64,000 nucleotides of DNA from Pseudarthrobacter sp. NS4 (GCF_024758005.1 NZ_CP103288.1:3038001-3102000); one strand, 5' to 3'; counted from the stretch's first letter, positions 35,058 to 46,277 are shown. Made by a program: numbers and translations. Notes: generated by a model from the sequence alone, not told the origin.

Positions 35058-35363
35058 CTACTTCGCCTTCTCGAGGATTTCCACGAGCCGCCAGTTCTTG
35101 GTGGCGGACAGCGGACGGGTCTCGGCGATGACAACAAGGTCGCCGATGCCGGCGGTGTTGTTCTCGTCGTGTGCCTTGACCTTGGAGGTACGGCGGATGA
35201 CCTTGCCGTACAGGGCGTGCTTCACGCGGTCCTCAACCTGGACAACGATGGTCTTTTCCATCTTGTCCGAGACCACGTAGCCGCGACGCGTCTTGCGGTA
35301 ACCGCGCTGCTCAGCCGTGGCTGCGGTAGCAGTTTCCGTCACGTTCTCGTCCTTTTCACTCAC
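35058..35363 (-). CDS. rpsQ: 30S ribosomal protein S17
   Basis: uS17, 101 residues, with [20 protein letters not shown] and [20 protein letters not shown]. An acidic or Thr/Ala-rich N-terminal extension of about 18 residues precedes the core. The GTG start overlaps the rpmC stop (GTGA). Last gene of the S10 operon as organised here. Confidence 0.97.
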   Translation of the reverse strand: MSEKDENVTETATAATAEQRGYRKTRRGYVVSDKMEKTIVVQVEDRVKHALYGKVIRRTSKVKAHDENNTAGIGDLVVIAETRPLSATKNWRLVEILEKAK

Positions 35364-35689
35364 TTGGCATCCTCCTCGGTCTCAACCGTTTCAGCCGGCT
35401 CGGCCTTCTTGGTTGCTGCCTTCTTGGACTTCTTCTCTTCCTGGGCTTCCACAACCGGTGCGGCAACCTCGGCACGAATGCCCAGCTCGCGCTCACGGAG
35501 AACGGTGTAGATGCGTGCGATGTCCTTCTTTACCGCGCGCAGACGACCGTGGTTTTCCAGCTGTCCGGTGGCGGACTGGAAACGCAGGTTGAACAGCTCT
35601 TCCTTGGCCTTGCGGAGTTCTTCAACGAGACGCTCGTTGTCGAAACCGTCCAGCTGTGCGGGAGCCAGATCCTTGGATCCTACTGCCAT
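35360..35689 (-). CDS. rpmC: 50S ribosomal protein L29 with C-terminal extension
   Basis: uL29 at the peptide exit tunnel, where chaperones and SRP dock. The core (about 10-75) reads [20 protein letters not shown] and [17 protein letters not shown] Lys/Glu/Ala tail brings the length to 109, against 63 in E. coli. The last codons include the Shine-Dalgarno region of rpsQ. Confidence 0.96.
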   Translation of the reverse strand: MAVGSKDLAPAQLDGFDNERLVEELRKAKEELFNLRFQSATGQLENHGRLRAVKKDIARIYTVLRERELGIRAEVAAPVVEAQEEKKSKKAATKKAEPAETVETEEDAK

Positions 35690-35691
35690 TT

Positions 35692-36108
35692 CTATTCACC
35701 ACCTTCGCGACGCAGAATGCGTGCCTTCAACGGGAGCTTGTGGATTGCCAGGCGCAGGGCCTCGCGTGCTACCGATTCTTCGACACCGGAGATCTCGAAG
35801 AGAACCCGGCCCGGCTTGACGTTTGCGACCCACCATTCCGGTGAACCCTTACCGGAACCCATGCGGGTTTCGGCCGGCTTCTTGGTCAGGGGACGGTCCG
35901 GGTAGATGTTGATCCAGACCTTACCGCCACGCTTGATGTGGCGGGTCATCGCGATACGTGCAGACTCGATCTGACGGTTGGTGACGTATGCCGGGCTCAG
36001 GGCCTGGATACCGTACTCACCGAAGGAGACCTTGGTGCCGCCCGTAGCAGCGCCGGAACGACCCGGGTGGTGCTGCTTACGGTGCTTGACTCGACGTGGG
36101 ATAAGCAT
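35692..36108 (-). CDS. rplP: 50S ribosomal protein L16
   Basis: uL16 near the A site. 138 residues starting [17 protein letters not shown], with [20 protein letters not shown]. It is directly adjacent to rpsC. Confidence 0.98.
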   Translation of the reverse strand: MLIPRRVKHRKQHHPGRSGAATGGTKVSFGEYGIQALSPAYVTNRQIESARIAMTRHIKRGGKVWINIYPDRPLTKKPAETRMGSGKGSPEWWVANVKPGRVLFEISGVEESVAREALRLAIHKLPLKARILRREGGE

Positions 36109-36942
36109 TTAAGCCTGTCCTCCTTCTACTGCTGCAGCAGGTGCAGCCTCAACTGCCGGTGCTTCGGCAGCAGGAGCTGCGTCAGCGGCCGGGCGGTCGT
36201 TGCGACGGCGGCGGTCACCACGGTCAGCGCCACCCGGACGGCCCGGACGCTCGCCGGCGCGGCCACGGGACGGGGCGGAAGCGGCCTGCTGGGCCAGTTC
36301 CTTGGCGGTGACGTCACCCTTGTAGATCCAGACCTTCACGCCGATGCGGCCGAAGGTGGTCTTGGCTTCGTAGAAACCGTAGTCGATGTTCGCGCGGAGG
36401 GTGTGCAGGGGCACACGGCCTTCGCGGTAGAACTCCGAGCGGGACATTTCAGCGCCACCCAGTCGACCGGAGCAGGCGATACGGATGCCCTTGGCACCTG
36501 CACGCTGCGCGGACTGCATGGCCTTCTTCATGGCGCGGCGGAATGCCACACGTGAAGTCAGCTGCTCTGCAACGCCCTGGGCAACAAGCTGGGCTTCCAT
36601 CTCGGGGTTCTTGACCTCGAGGATGTTCAGCTGGACCTGCTTGCCGGTGAGCTTTTCGAGCTCGCCGCGGATGCGGTCTGCTTCTGCTCCACGGCGGCCG
36701 ATGACGATGCCGGGACGGGCGGTGTGGATGTCCACGCGGACGCGGTCACGGGTGCGCTCGATCTCAACCTTTGCGATACCGGCGCGCTCCATGCCCGTGG
36801 ACATGAGCTGGCGGATGCGGATGTCTTCGCGAACGAAGTCCTTGTACCGCTGGCCGGCCTTAGTGCTGTCAGCGAACCAGTGCGATACGTGATCGGTGGT
36901 GATGCCGAGTCGGAACCCGTGCGGGTTTACTTTCTGTCCCAC
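36109..36942 (-). CDS. rpsC: 30S ribosomal protein S3 with C-terminal extension
   Basis: uS3 at the mRNA entry channel. It starts [18 protein letters not shown]. The KH domain ([20 protein letters not shown]) lies at about 75-110, and RREALTERNATIVE features end near residue 215. A further 60 residues are Arg/Gly/Pro-rich and then Ala/Glu-rich (total 277). The start codon abuts the rplV stop. Confidence 0.97.
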   Translation of the reverse strand: MGQKVNPHGFRLGITTDHVSHWFADSTKAGQRYKDFVREDIRIRQLMSTGMERAGIAKVEIERTRDRVRVDIHTARPGIVIGRRGAEADRIRGELEKLTGKQVQLNILEVKNPEMEAQLVAQGVAEQLTSRVAFRRAMKKAMQSAQRAGAKGIRIACSGRLGGAEMSRSEFYREGRVPLHTLRANIDYGFYEAKTTFGRIGVKVWIYKGDVTAKELAQQAASAPSRGRAGERPGRPGGADRGDRRRRNDRPAADAAPAAEAPAVEAAPAAAVEGGQA

Positions 36943-37308
36943 TTAGCGAGCCTCCTCTTTCTCCGGGGTAGCGACTACCACGGTGATGTGGCTGGTGCGC
37001 TTCTTGATCTGAAATGCACGACCCTGGGCACGCGGCTGGAACCGCTTCATGGTCGGGCCTTCATCAACAAACGCTTCGCTGATGATGAGGTCGCCTTCGT
37101 CAAACGCCACGCCGTCGCGGTCCGCGAGGACCCGGGCGTTGGAGATTGCCGACTGTACTACCTTGAATACCGGCTCCGAAGCTGCCTGTGGGGCAAACTT
37201 CAGAATTGCCAGAGCCTCATTCGCTTGCAATCCACGAACAAGGTTGACGACGCGCCGGGCCTTCATAGGCGTTACGCGGATGTGGCGCGCAATTGCCTTG
37301 GCTTCCAT
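36943..37308 (-). CDS. rplV: 50S ribosomal protein L22
   Basis: uL22, lines the exit tunnel where macrolides bind. 121 residues: [20 protein letters not shown] and the tunnel loop around [20 protein letters not shown], without insertions. Standard position between rpsS and rpsC. Confidence 0.98.
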   Translation of the reverse strand: MEAKAIARHIRVTPMKARRVVNLVRGLQANEALAILKFAPQAASEPVFKVVQSAISNARVLADRDGVAFDEGDLIISEAFVDEGPTMKRFQPRAQGRAFQIKKRTSHITVVVATPEKEEAR

Positions 37309-37346
37309 TGCTTTCCTTCTCTCGTCTTTGACGTAAGTGCAGGCGC

Positions 37347-37628
37347 CTAGCGGCGCTTGCCCTTACGGTCGTCCTTGACATGGCCGCGGAATGTCCGCGT
37401 GGGAGCGAATTCGCCGAGCTTGTGCCCGACCATCGACTCAGTGACAAACACCGGGATGTGCTTGCGTCCGTCGTGTACGGCGATCGTGTGTCCGAGCATG
37501 TCGGGGACGATCATCGAACGGCGGGACCAGGTCTTGATGACGTTCTTGGTGCCCTTTTCGTTTTCCCTGGCTACCTTCACAAAGAGGTGCTGGTCAACGA
37601 AAGGACCTTTTTTCAGGCTGCGTGGCAT
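37347..37628 (-). CDS. rpsS: 30S ribosomal protein S19
   Basis: uS19 in the head of the small subunit. 93 residues: [39 protein letters not shown] and [15 protein letters not shown]. Between rplB and rplV. Confidence 0.98.
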   Translation of the reverse strand: MPRSLKKGPFVDQHLFVKVARENEKGTKNVIKTWSRRSMIVPDMLGHTIAVHDGRKHIPVFVTESMVGHKLGEFAPTRTFRGHVKDDRKGKRR

Positions 37629-37640
37629 GTGTCCAGGCTC

Positions 37641-38480
37641 CTATCGCTTGTTCTTGCCAGTACGACGGCGACGCACAATAAGCTTGTCGCTCTCTTTGTT
37701 GGGGCGGCGGGTGCGGCCTTCCCGCTGACCGTTCGGGTTGACGGGGTTACGTCCACCGGACGTCTTGCCCTCGCCACCACCGTGCGGGTGGTCAACCGGG
37801 TTCATGGCGACACCGCGGACGGTCGGGCGGACGCCCTTCCAGCGCATGCGGCCGGCCTTGCCCCAGTTGATGTTCGACTGCTCGGCGTTGCCCACCTCGC
37901 CGACGGTTGCGCGGCAGCGCACGTCAACGTTGCGGATTTCGCCGGAAGGCAGACGCAGCTGGGCGAAACGGCCTTCCTTGGCAACAAGCTGGATGGATGC
38001 GCCGGCGGAGCGGCCCATCTTGGCGCCGCCACCCGGACGCAGTTCAACTGCGTGGATAACGGTACCCACGGGGATGTTGCGCAGGGGCAGGTTGTTGCCA
38101 GGCTTGATGTCAGCGTTGGCACCTGCCTCTACGAAGTCACCCTGGGACAGCTTGTTCGGGGCGATGATGTAACGCTTGGTGCCATCAACGTAGTGCAGGA
38201 GGGCGATGCGAGCCGTACGGTTCGGATCGTACTCAATTTCAGCAACGCGGGCGTCAACGCCGTCCTTGTCGTGGCGACGGAAGTCGATCAGACGGTACTG
38301 GCGCTTGTGTCCGCCACCCTTGTGACGGGTGGTGATCTTACCGGTGTTGTTACGGCCGCCCTTTTTGGGCAGCGGGCGTACCAACGACTTTTCCGGCGTC
38401 GACCGCGTGATTTCGATGAAGTCCGCTACGCTCGAGCCGCGACGGCCCGGGGTAGTCGGCTTGTATTTACGGATTCCCAT
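37641..38480 (-). CDS. rplB: 50S ribosomal protein L2
   Basis: uL2, essential for peptidyl-transfer-centre assembly and subunit association. 279 residues, with [12 protein letters not shown], the RNA-binding core, and the conserved loop [19 protein letters not shown] carrying the invariant His. Follows rplW. Confidence 0.99.
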   Translation of the reverse strand: MGIRKYKPTTPGRRGSSVADFIEITRSTPEKSLVRPLPKKGGRNNTGKITTRHKGGGHKRQYRLIDFRRHDKDGVDARVAEIEYDPNRTARIALLHYVDGTKRYIIAPNKLSQGDFVEAGANADIKPGNNLPLRNIPVGTVIHAVELRPGGGAKMGRSAGASIQLVAKEGRFAQLRLPSGEIRNVDVRCRATVGEVGNAEQSNINWGKAGRMRWKGVRPTVRGVAMNPVDHPHGGGEGKTSGGRNPVNPNGQREGRTRRPNKESDKLIVRRRRTGKNKR

Positions 38481-38509
38481 AATTTATTTCCTCGTTAAAG
38501 TGGTCTCCG

Positions 38510-38815
38510 CTACGAGAGCGGACCGCCGAAGATGTCGATGGTGCCTTCTTTGAGGGTGACAATCGCACGCTTGGTGTTCTTGCGGGTACCCCATCCGAAT
38601 TTGGTGCGCTTACGCTTACCGGCACGGTTGATGGTGTTGATCGATTCGACCTTGACGGAGAAAATCTTCTCCACGGCCAGCTTGATCTCGGTCTTGTTCG
38701 ACCGGGGGTCCACCAGGAAGGTGTACTTGCCCTCGTCGATCAGGCCGTAGCTCTTTTCCGACACGACGGGTGCAAGCACGACGTCGCGGGGATCCTTGAT
38801 GGTGGCTGCACTCAC
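38510..38815 (-). CDS. rplW: 50S ribosomal protein L23
   Basis: uL23 at the exit tunnel, docking site for trigger factor. 101 residues, with [19 protein letters not shown] and [20 protein letters not shown]. The GTG start overlaps the rplD stop. The junction sequence is shared with the rpmC/rpsQ junction. Confidence 0.98.
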   Translation of the reverse strand: MSAATIKDPRDVVLAPVVSEKSYGLIDEGKYTFLVDPRSNKTEIKLAVEKIFSVKVESINTINRAGKRKRTKFGWGTRKNTKRAIVTLKEGTIDIFGGPLS

Positions 38816-39432
38816 TTGGCATCCTCCTCGTTCTTAGCTGCCTTAGCGGCAACGAATGCTTCGTAGGCAGCCTTGGTGAAGACGACGTCATCAGACACGA
38901 GAACGTCGTAGGTGTTCAGCTGGTCTGCGTACAGAACGTGAACACCGGCGAGGTTGCGCACGGACAGTGCAGCAACGTCGTTGTCGCGCTCGATGACGAC
39001 CAGCAGGTTTTTGCGGTCGGAAACACCGCGAAGCGTTGCCAGTGCGCCCTTGGCGGAAGGCTGGGTGCCTTCGACCAGATCGGCGACAACGTGGATGCGT
39101 CCGTTGCGGGCCCGGTCAGACAGTGCGCCGCGCAGTGCAGCAGCAATCATCTTCTTGGGGGTGCGCTGGCTGTAGTCACGCGGGGTGGGACCGTGGACAA
39201 CGCCACCGCCGGTCATGTGAGGAGCACGGATGGAACCCTGACGGGCGCGGCCGGTACCCTTCTGCTTGAACGGCTTGCGTCCTGCACCGGAAACTTCAGC
39301 GCGGGTCTTGGTCTTGTGGGTACCCTGGCGAGCAGCAGCGAGCTGGGCAACGACAACCTGGTGCAGCAGCGGCACGTTGGTCTGAACGTCGAAGATCTCT
39401 GCAGGCAGGTCAACCTGGACAGTGTTAGCCAT
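38812..39432 (-). CDS. rplD: 50S ribosomal protein L4
   Basis: uL4, 206 residues, with the tunnel loop [20 protein letters not shown] and [14 protein letters not shown]. The C-terminus ends KNEEDAK, whose codons contain the ribosome-binding site for rplW. Normal order rplC-rplD-rplW. Confidence 0.98.
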   Translation of the reverse strand: MANTVQVDLPAEIFDVQTNVPLLHQVVVAQLAAARQGTHKTKTRAEVSGAGRKPFKQKGTGRARQGSIRAPHMTGGGVVHGPTPRDYSQRTPKKMIAAALRGALSDRARNGRIHVVADLVEGTQPSAKGALATLRGVSDRKNLLVVIERDNDVAALSVRNLAGVHVLYADQLNTYDVLVSDDVVFTKAAYEAFVAAKAAKNEEDAK

Positions 39433-39436
39433 TGAA

Positions 39437-40087
39437 CTAGGCTCCCTTCACGGCGGTGCGTACGAGTACGACCTGGCCGCGGGCGCCGGGAACGGCACCC
39501 TTGATAAGGAGCAGCGACTTCTCGACGTCAACCGCGTGAACCGTCAGGTTCAGCGTGGTGTGACGAACGGCGCCCATGCGGCCGGCCATTTTCATGCCCT
39601 TGAAGACGCGGCTCGGGGTGGATGCGCCACCGATTGAACCGGGCTTACGGTGGTTCTTGTGGGCACCGTGGGAAGCTCCAACGCCGTGGAAGCCGTGACG
39701 CTTCATAACACCGGCGAAGCCCTTACCCTTGGTGGTGCCGATGACGTCGATCTTCTGGCCGGCTTCGAAGAGCTCAACGGAGAGCTCCTGGCCCAGCTCG
39801 TACTCAGCAGCATCTGCGGTACGGAGTTCGACGACGTGGCGGCGAGGCGTAACGCCTGCCTTTTCAAAGTGACCAGCCAGCGGCTTGGTGACCTTGCGGG
39901 GATCGATCTGGCCGTAGCCGATCTGAACGGCGACGTAGCCATCAGCTTCTGCGTTGCGCAGCTGGGTGATGACGTTCGAGTCTGCCTGGACCACAGTGAC
40001 GGGGATGAGCTTGTTGTTCTCGTCCCAGACCTGGGTCATGCCGAGCTTCGTGCCCAGCAGGCCCTTTACGTTACGGGTTGCGGTCAT
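39437..40087 (-). CDS. rplC: 50S ribosomal protein L3
   Basis: uL3 near the peptidyl-transferase centre, 216 residues. [19 protein letters not shown] and the extended loop [20 protein letters not shown] are diagnostic. Between rpsJ and rplD. Confidence 0.98.
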   Translation of the reverse strand: MTATRNVKGLLGTKLGMTQVWDENNKLIPVTVVQADSNVITQLRNAEADGYVAVQIGYGQIDPRKVTKPLAGHFEKAGVTPRRHVVELRTADAAEYELGQELSVELFEAGQKIDVIGTTKGKGFAGVMKRHGFHGVGASHGAHKNHRKPGSIGGASTPSRVFKGMKMAGRMGAVRHTTLNLTVHAVDVEKSLLLIKGAVPGARGQVVLVRTAVKGA

Positions 40088-40104
40088 AGTTTCTCAGCAC
40101 CTCC

Positions 40105-40413
40105 CTACAGCTTGATTTCGATGTTCACGTCAGCCGGCAGGTCGAGACGCATGAGCGAGTCAACAGCCTTCGGCGTGGGATCGATGATGTCGATAAGACG
40201 TTTGTGCGTGCGCATTTCAAAGTGCTCGCGGCTGTCCTTGTACTTGTGCGGAGAGCGGATGACGCAGTACACGTTCTTCTCCGTAGGCAGCGGCACGGGG
40301 CCCACTACCGTTGCGCCTGCGCGCGTGACCGTCTCAACGATCTTCCGTGCTGAAACGTCAATGACCTCGTGGTCGTATGACTTCAGCCGGATGCGGATTT
40401 TTTGTCCCGCCAT
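40105..40413 (-). CDS. rpsJ: 30S ribosomal protein S10
   Basis: uS10, which also partners NusB in transcription antitermination. 102 residues starting [20 protein letters not shown], with [20 protein letters not shown]. First gene of the S10 operon. Confidence 0.99.
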
Positions 40414-40798
40414 GTCGCCTGACTCTCTTTCAGTCTGTGCTTCCCCTGGTTGGGGCTGCCCTGTTCACTTACTCGTTGTGTGGCTGCCGAAGCATTTGAA
40501 GTCGTAACTACCACCCGCCGCACAAACTGAATCCGGATGAATCCGGGTTCCTCACCTTGCCGGCGCAACCGACCCCCGCGGTCGGGCGTGTCGCGCTCTA
40601 CACGCATACAAATCCGCAGTTCCATTGGGGTGGGTTATGTTTGGTCTTCCACTTGGACCCTGACACCCGGCATTATCCGAATCGGGACACGAAGAAGCGC
40701 TTGAACAACTCATCTAGTATGCCGGAAAACCTCGGCAGATGCGAATTGCCCCTTTTCCGGCCCGCCCCCGGGAGGTCATTGCCGTCTGTTCCATCCGA
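40414..40798. other. Divergent region upstream of rpsJ and the GH1 gene
   Basis: No coding sequence can be supported with confidence. It must hold the S10-operon promoter and leader. I note a tandem TGAATCCGG at 40528-40536 and 40538-40546 (10-base period). GGGAGG at 40770-40775 lies 24 bases before the chosen GH1 start. Promoter hexamers are not clear. Confidence 0.45.
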
Positions 40799-42265
40799 AT
40801 GGATGATAAGGACATGACGCTGGAAAGCACTGAATCCGTGACGGAACTCGCCAACCGCATGCCGCCGTCGTTCACTCTTGGCGTCGCGGCAGCGGCATTC
40901 CAGATTGAGGGCGCCCTGAGTAAAGGAGGCCGCGGACCGTCCGGATGGGACGCCTTCGCCCAGAAGCCCGGGGCCATTATGGACGGCCACTCCCCAGCGA
41001 TGGCGTGCGACCACTACAACAGGCTGTCCGAGGATGTGGCGCTGCTGCAGGAGCTTGGAGTGGATTCCTACCGCTTTTCGCTGTCCTGGCCGCGGATCCA
41101 GCCGGACGGCCGGGGAAGCTTCAACCCGGAGGGCCTGGACTTCTACGACCGTCTTATCGACGAGCTGCTGGCCGCCGGCGTCTCACCCATGGCCACCCTG
41201 TATCACTGGGACACCCCCCTGCCACTGGAGCACCGGGGCGGCTGGATGAACCGGGAAACCGCGGAACGTTTTGGTGAGTACGCGGCAGAGGCCGCCCAAC
41301 GCTTCGGTGACCGGGTGGCGCAGTGGGTCACGCTGAACGAACCGGTGTCGGTGACCCTGAACGGCTACGCCCTGGGGGTCCATGCCCCCGGCCATGCACT
41401 GATGTTTGATGCACTTCCCTCCATCCACCACCAACTCCTTGCCCATGGGCTCGGCGTCCAGGCGTTGCGGGCGGCCGGTGTAACCGGCACGGTGGGCGTG
41501 ACCAACCTGCATGCACCCGTCCGCCCCGCGTCCCGGAAGATCGGCGACCGGCTGGTGGCCAACCTCTACGACCTGCTGATGAACAGGATCTACGCCGACC
41601 CCGTCCTGTTGGGCCGCTATCCCACCCTGCCGGCGTACGGCAGGCCGTGGCTCCGTTCCATTGGCCGGATCTCCGACAAGGACCTGCGCACCATCCACCA
41701 GCCCTTGGATTTCTACGGCCTCAACTACTACTTCCCCGTCAAGGTGGCGCTGGGCCGCGGGGTGGCGCCCATCCCGGCTGACATGCACAAAGCCGTGGCC
41801 CGGCTGCCCTTCCACGACGTGGGATACCCCGAGTTTGACCACACCGGCTTCGGCTGGCCGGTGGCTCCCGAGCACCTGGGCATCCTGCTCAAGGAACTTC
41901 AGGACCGCTACGGGGACGCCCTCCCCCCGGTGTACATCACCGAAGGCGGCGCGAGTTTCCCCGAGCCTGACCAGGTGTCCGGCACCCTCCAGGATGAGGA
42001 ACGGGTCCAGTACCTGGCTACCCATCTGGGCGCTGCCCTGGACGCCACGTCACCAGGCGGGATCGCATCCGCTGTGGACCTGCGCGGGTACTATGTCTGG
42101 ACCCTTATGGATAACTTCGAGTGGGCAGCCGGCTATTCGCAGCGGTTCGGCCTCGTCCACGTGGACTTTCAGACCCAGGAACGCACCCCCAAGCAGTCCT
42201 TTTACTGGTACCAGGCGCTCAGCCGGGCACGTCACAACAAGGCGGACCAGTCATCGGCTCTCTGA
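40799..42265 (+). CDS. Glycoside hydrolase family 1 beta-glucosidase/beta-galactosidase
   Basis: Retaining beta-glycosidase acting on short beta-glucosides or related sugars in the cytoplasm (no signal peptide). The GH1 opening FTLGVAAAAFQIEGA, acid/base glutamate in TLNEPVSV (about E181), and nucleophile in YITEGG (about E382) are present. The usual ENG is EGG here. The C-terminal WTLMDNFEWAAGYSQRFGL is typical. I use the ATG at 40799 (488 residues). The frame is open from 40739, and ATG 40814 or 40859 are alternatives because no well-placed ribosome-binding site decides. A lone plus-strand gene between tuf and rpsJ. Confidence 0.9.
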   Translation: MDDKDMTLESTESVTELANRMPPSFTLGVAAAAFQIEGALSKGGRGPSGWDAFAQKPGAIMDGHSPAMACDHYNRLSEDVALLQELGVDSYRFSLSWPRIQPDGRGSFNPEGLDFYDRLIDELLAAGVSPMATLYHWDTPLPLEHRGGWMNRETAERFGEYAAEAAQRFGDRVAQWVTLNEPVSVTLNGYALGVHAPGHALMFDALPSIHHQLLAHGLGVQALRAAGVTGTVGVTNLHAPVRPASRKIGDRLVANLYDLLMNRIYADPVLLGRYPTLPAYGRPWLRSIGRISDKDLRTIHQPLDFYGLNYYFPVKVALGRGVAPIPADMHKAVARLPFHDVGYPEFDHTGFGWPVAPEHLGILLKELQDRYGDALPPVYITEGGASFPEPDQVSGTLQDEERVQYLATHLGAALDATSPGGIASAVDLRGYYVWTLMDNFEWAAGYSQRFGLVHVDFQTQERTPKQSFYWYQALSRARHNKADQSSAL

Positions 42266-42293
42266 CCTCCTCCTGGCTCAGGGACTCGCCCAG

Positions 42294-42419
42294 CTACTGG
42301 TTCTTGTTGGCCCGGTTGATGCGCTTGGCCCGGTCAATCTCGTGGCGGAAGTGATTCTTCGCCCAGAACACTCCGGCCACCACGGCAACCACGATAATCA
42401 GGAAAATAAGCCATCCCAT
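42294..42419 (-). CDS. 41-residue single-helix membrane peptide
   Basis: Reads MGWLIFLIIVVAVVAGVFWA and then a charged tail ending RAKRINRANKNQ. There is one hydrophobic helix (about 3-19) and a strongly basic cytoplasmic end. GAGGAG lies seven bases before the ATG, an excellent ribosome-binding site. It is convergent with the GH1 gene (28 bases between stops) and upstream of the tuf terminator region on the other side. No function is recognised. Similar small proteins are usually annotated as hypothetical. Confidence 0.75.
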   Translation of the reverse strand: MGWLIFLIIVVAVVAGVFWAKNHFRHEIDRAKRINRANKNQ

Positions 42420-42574
42420 GATGAACTCCTCTCAATGCTGCAACAGTATCAGGGGGTTCCGGCCGGACCCGTCGTTGATGCCGCCACCTCCGATGCGTCC
42501 CTCATTTGCCGGGGCCCTTCCGGGAAGCAGCAGAACCAGCGCTGCCATCCAATGGGTGGATTAACGAGGCAAAG

Positions 42575-42605
42575 AAAACCCCGCTGCACACAGCAGCGGG
42601 GTTTT
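42575..42605 (-). terminator. Intrinsic terminator after tuf
   Basis: AAAACCCCGCTGC and GCAGCGGGGTTTT form a perfect 13-bp stem with a 5-base loop. T residues flank it on both strands, so it can stop tuf transcription leftward and also act from the other side. Confidence 0.88.
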
Positions 42606-42653
42606 CTGTGGTTTATGCGGGGCCTAGCCCCGGAAACCGTTGATCAGCAAGAA

Positions 42654-43844
42654 CTACTTGTTGATCTTGGTAACGCGTCCTGAACCAACGGTGCGGCCGC
42701 CTTCGCGGATTGCGAAGCCGAGGCCCTCTTCCATAGCGATGGGCTGGATGAGTGCAACGGTCATCTCAGTGTTGTCGCCAGGCATAACCATTTCCGTGCC
42801 CTCGGGCAGGGTGATAACGCCGGTTACGTCCGTGGTACGGAAGTAGAACTGCGGGCGGTAGTTTGAGTAGAACGGGTTGTGACGTCCGCCTTCGTCCTTG
42901 GACAGGATGTAGACGTTGGCCTCGAAGTCGGTGTGCGGGGTGATGGAACCCGGCTTGACGACAACCTGGCCACGCTCGACATCGTCGCGCTTCAGGCCAC
43001 GGAGCAGGAGGCCACAGTTCTCGCCGGCCCATGCTTCGTCGAGCTGCTTGTGGAACATCTCGATACCGGTAACCGTGGTCTTCTGGACCGGGCGGATGCC
43101 GACGATCTCGACCTCGGAGTTGATGGCGAGGGTTCCACGCTCGGCGCGGCCCGTAACAACGGTGCCACGGCCGGTGATGGTGAAGACGTCTTCGATCGGC
43201 ATCAGGAACGGCTTGTCGCGGTCACGTACGGGGTCCGGAACGGACTCGTCGACAGCTGCCATCAGTTCTTCAACGGACTTGACCCACTCGGGGTCGCCTT
43301 CCAGTGCCTTCAGGCCGGAAACGCGGACAACCGGAGCTTCGTCGCCGTCGAAGCCCTGCGAGCTCAGGAGCTCACGAACTTCCATTTCGACGAGGTCGAG
43401 GAGCTCTTCGTCGTCAACCATGTCGGCCTTGTTCAGCGCGACCAGCAGGTAGGGAACACCAACCTGGCGGGCAAGCAGAACGTGCTCGCGGGTCTGTGCC
43501 ATGGGGCCGTCAGTAGCGGCGACCACGAGGATAGCGCCGTCCATCTGGGCAGCACCGGTGATCATGTTCTTGATGTAGTCAGCGTGACCCGGGGCGTCTA
43601 CGTGTGCGTAGTGGCGCTTTTCGGTCTGGTACTCCACGTGGGAGATGTTGATGGTAATGCCACGCTGACGCTCTTCGGGAGCAGAGTCGATCGACGCGAA
43701 GTCGCGCTTCTCGTTGAGATCCGGGTACTTGTCGTACAGCACCTTGGAAATGGCGGCCGTCAACGTCGTCTTACCGTGGTCAACGTGACCAATGGTGCCG
43801 ATGTTAACGTGCGGCTTAGTCCGCTCGAACTTTGCCTTTGCCAC
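42654..43844 (-). CDS. tuf: Elongation factor Tu
   Basis: GTPase delivering aminoacyl-tRNA to the ribosome. 396 residues. G1 GHVDHGKT (19-26), switch [18 protein letters not shown] and the conserved C-terminal beta-barrels are intact. Separated from fusA by a 249-base gap that contains a hairpin, so independent high-level expression is likely. Confidence 0.99.
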   Translation of the reverse strand: MAKAKFERTKPHVNIGTIGHVDHGKTTLTAAISKVLYDKYPDLNEKRDFASIDSAPEERQRGITINISHVEYQTEKRHYAHVDAPGHADYIKNMITGAAQMDGAILVVAATDGPMAQTREHVLLARQVGVPYLLVALNKADMVDDEELLDLVEMEVRELLSSQGFDGDEAPVVRVSGLKALEGDPEWVKSVEELMAAVDESVPDPVRDRDKPFLMPIEDVFTITGRGTVVTGRAERGTLAINSEVEIVGIRPVQKTTVTGIEMFHKQLDEAWAGENCGLLLRGLKRDDVERGQVVVKPGSITPHTDFEANVYILSKDEGGRHNPFYSNYRPQFYFRTTDVTGVITLPEGTEMVMPGDNTEMTVALIQPIAMEEGLGFAIREGGRTVGSGRVTKINK

Positions 43845-43993
43845 AGGTTCCTCCTAGAACGTTTTCAAATGACATACCCTTCAGCCGCGCTTGTCGCGGC
43901 GGAAACTCAGGTAAGTCTACTTGGGGGGCTTTGGATTGGTGAAATTGCAGATTCAGGAACTAATACTAGTCCCTAGAGCCTGTTCGTGCAGAT

Positions 43994-44024
43994 GGCCGGG
44001 AATCGGTCTGGACCGTACCCGGCC
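43994..44024. other. Hairpin in the fusA-tuf gap
   Basis: GGCCGGG and CCCGGCC enclose an inner stem CGGTC/GACCG. No T run follows in the operon direction, so it may be a processing signal for tuf mRNA rather than a terminator. Confidence 0.45.
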
Positions 44025-44093
44025 ACCTGTACCGGCTGTGCTTTCCGTTACCGGCAAGCGCACCCGAGTTTGTTCGCTGCGAGCGTCCGGAGA

Positions 44094-46208
44094 CTATTCG
44101 CCGCGGGTCTTCTGGATGATCTCGTCGGCAACTGCCTTCGGGACCTCGGCGTAGCTGTTGAACGTCATGGAGTACACAGCGCGGCCCTGGGTCTTCGAGC
44201 GCAGGTCACCGATGTAGCCGAACATGCCGGACAGCGGGACGTGGGCACGGATAACCTTGACGCCCTGTGCATCTTCCATGGACTGCATCTGGCCACGGCG
44301 GGAGTTGAGGTCACCGATAACTTCACCCATGTATTCCTCAGGGGTGCGGACCTCGACATCCATCAGCGGTTCGAGCAGAACCGGGTTCGCCTTACGGGCA
44401 GCTTCCTTGAAAGCCATCCGGCCGGCGATCTTGAACGCCATTTCCGAGGAGTCAACATCGTGGTACGCGCCGTCAACCAGCGTGGCCTTGATGCCCACAA
44501 CCGGGTAGCCGGCCAGGACGCCGTCGTTCAGTGCATCCTGGATACCAGCGTCAACAGACGGGATGTACTCGCGGGGAACGCGGCCACCGGTGACCTTGTT
44601 CTCGAACTCGTACATCTCGCCCTCGGCAGTGTCCAGCGGTGCGATCGCAATCTGGATCTTTGCGAACTGACCCGAACCACCGGTCTGCTTCTTGTGCGTG
44701 TAGTCGTGGCGTTCCACGGCACGCTTGATGGTTTCGCGGTAGGCTACCTGCGGCTTACCAACGTTGGCCTCGACCTTGAATTCGCGGCGCATGCGGTCCA
44801 CCAGGATGTCCAGGTGGAGCTCACCCATGCCGGCGATGATGGTCTGGCCGGTGTCTTCGTTGAGGGACACCTGGAAGGTGGGGTCCTCAGCGGAGAGCTT
44901 CTGGATAGCCGTGGAGAGCTTCTCCTGGTCACCCTTGGTGTTCGGCTCGATGGCAACCGAGATCACGGGCTCCGGGAAGCTCATGGACTCGAGGACGATC
45001 TGGTTGGCGGAGTCGCACAGGGTGTCACCCGTGGTGGTGTCCTTCAGACCGATCGCTGCGTAGATGTGGCCGGCGGTAGCGCCCTCAACGGGCATTTCCT
45101 TGTTGGCGTGCATCTGGAACAGCTTGCCGATGCGCTCCTTCTTGCCCTTGGTGGAGTTGACCACCTGGGCGCCTGCTTCCACGTGACCGGAGTACACGCG
45201 GATGAAGGTGAGCTGGCCGAAGAAGGGGTGTGCCGCAATCTTGAATGCGAGGGCCGAGAACGGCTCCTCGGAGGAAGGCTTGCGGGTCAGTTCCTTCTCT
45301 TCGTCGCGGGGGTCGTGGCCGACCATCGGCGGGACGTCGAGCGGGTTCGGCAGGTAGTCCACCACGGCGTCGAGCATGGGCTGAACGCCACGGTTCTTGA
45401 ACGCGGAACCGCAGAAGATCGGGTACAGCTCGGAGTTGATGGTCATCTTGCGGATGCCGGCCTTGAGCTCGTCGATCGAAATCTCTTCGCCCTCGAGGTA
45501 CTTCTCCATGAGTTCTTCGGAGGACTCGGCAACGGTCTCAACCAGCGTTGCGCGGTACTCTTCGGCCTTTTCCTGGAGGTCAGCCGGGATCTCGCGGACC
45601 TCGTACTTGGCACCCATGGTGACGTCACCCTTGGCATCGCCGGGCCAGACGAGTGCGCGCATGTAGAGCAGGTCGACGACGCCGATGAAGTCGTTCTCGG
45701 CACCGATCGGCAGCTGCATGACCAGCGGCTTGGCACCGAGGCGGCTGATGATGGTGTCTACGGTGAAGTAGAAGTCGGCGCCCAGCTTGTCCATCTTGTT
45801 GACGAAGCAGATACGCGGAACGTTGTACTTGTCAGCTTGGCGCCATACGGTCTCGGACTGAGGCTCAACGCCTTCCTTGCCATCGAAGACGGCAACGGCG
45901 CCATCGAGGACGCGCAGGGAGCGCTCAACCTCAACGGTGAAGTCAACGTGGCCGGGGGTGTCGATGATGTTGATCTGGTTGTTTTCCCAGAAGCAGGTCA
46001 CGGCGGCAGACGTGATGGTGATGCCGCGTTCCTTTTCCTGTTCCATCCAGTCAGTGGTCGAAGCGCCGTCGTGCGTTTCGCCGATCTTGTGGTTCACACC
46101 CGTGTAGAACAGGATGCGCTCGGTTGTGGTGGTCTTGCCGGCATCAATGTGGGCCATGATGCCGATGTTGCGGACCTTACTAAGGTCGGTAAGCACGTCC
46201 TGTGCCAC
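44094..46208 (-). CDS. fusA: Elongation factor G
   Basis: Translocation GTPase, 704 residues. P-loop AHIDAGKT (19-26), [30 protein letters not shown], and the later domains through [13 protein letters not shown]. No internal defects; it aligns with the typical length. Between rpsG and tuf. Confidence 0.99.
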   Translation of the reverse strand: MAQDVLTDLSKVRNIGIMAHIDAGKTTTTERILFYTGVNHKIGETHDGASTTDWMEQEKERGITITSAAVTCFWENNQINIIDTPGHVDFTVEVERSLRVLDGAVAVFDGKEGVEPQSETVWRQADKYNVPRICFVNKMDKLGADFYFTVDTIISRLGAKPLVMQLPIGAENDFIGVVDLLYMRALVWPGDAKGDVTMGAKYEVREIPADLQEKAEEYRATLVETVAESSEELMEKYLEGEEISIDELKAGIRKMTINSELYPIFCGSAFKNRGVQPMLDAVVDYLPNPLDVPPMVGHDPRDEEKELTRKPSSEEPFSALAFKIAAHPFFGQLTFIRVYSGHVEAGAQVVNSTKGKKERIGKLFQMHANKEMPVEGATAGHIYAAIGLKDTTTGDTLCDSANQIVLESMSFPEPVISVAIEPNTKGDQEKLSTAIQKLSAEDPTFQVSLNEDTGQTIIAGMGELHLDILVDRMRREFKVEANVGKPQVAYRETIKRAVERHDYTHKKQTGGSGQFAKIQIAIAPLDTAEGEMYEFENKVTGGRVPREYIPSVDAGIQDALNDGVLAGYPVVGIKATLVDGAYHDVDSSEMAFKIAGRMAFKEAARKANPVLLEPLMDVEVRTPEEYMGEVIGDLNSRRGQMQSMEDAQGVKVIRAHVPLSGMFGYIGDLRSKTQGRAVYSMTFNSYAEVPKAVADEIIQKTRGE

Positions 46209-46238
46209 GGGGTCTCCTTTTGGGATGGACTACGCGTT

Positions 46239-46266
46239 CGCCGCCGGCTCGGTTGAGCCGGCGGCG
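46239..46266. other. Hairpin between rpsG and fusA
   Basis: CGCCGCCGGCTC and GAGCCGGCGGCG form a perfect 12-bp stem with a GGTT loop. No T run follows. Probably an mRNA processing or pausing structure within the str operon. Confidence 0.5.
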
Positions 46267-46277
46267 TCCGGGGAGTA

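Noticed and set aside
40739-40798. Longer N-terminus for the GH1 enzyme
   Set aside because: The extra 20 residues (Pro/Arg-rich) show no family similarity and start without a convincing ribosome-binding site.
43986-46256. 756-codon open frame opposite fusA
   Set aside because: Same kind of antisense shadow. Its ends do not match any ribosome-binding site and its residues show no family pattern.
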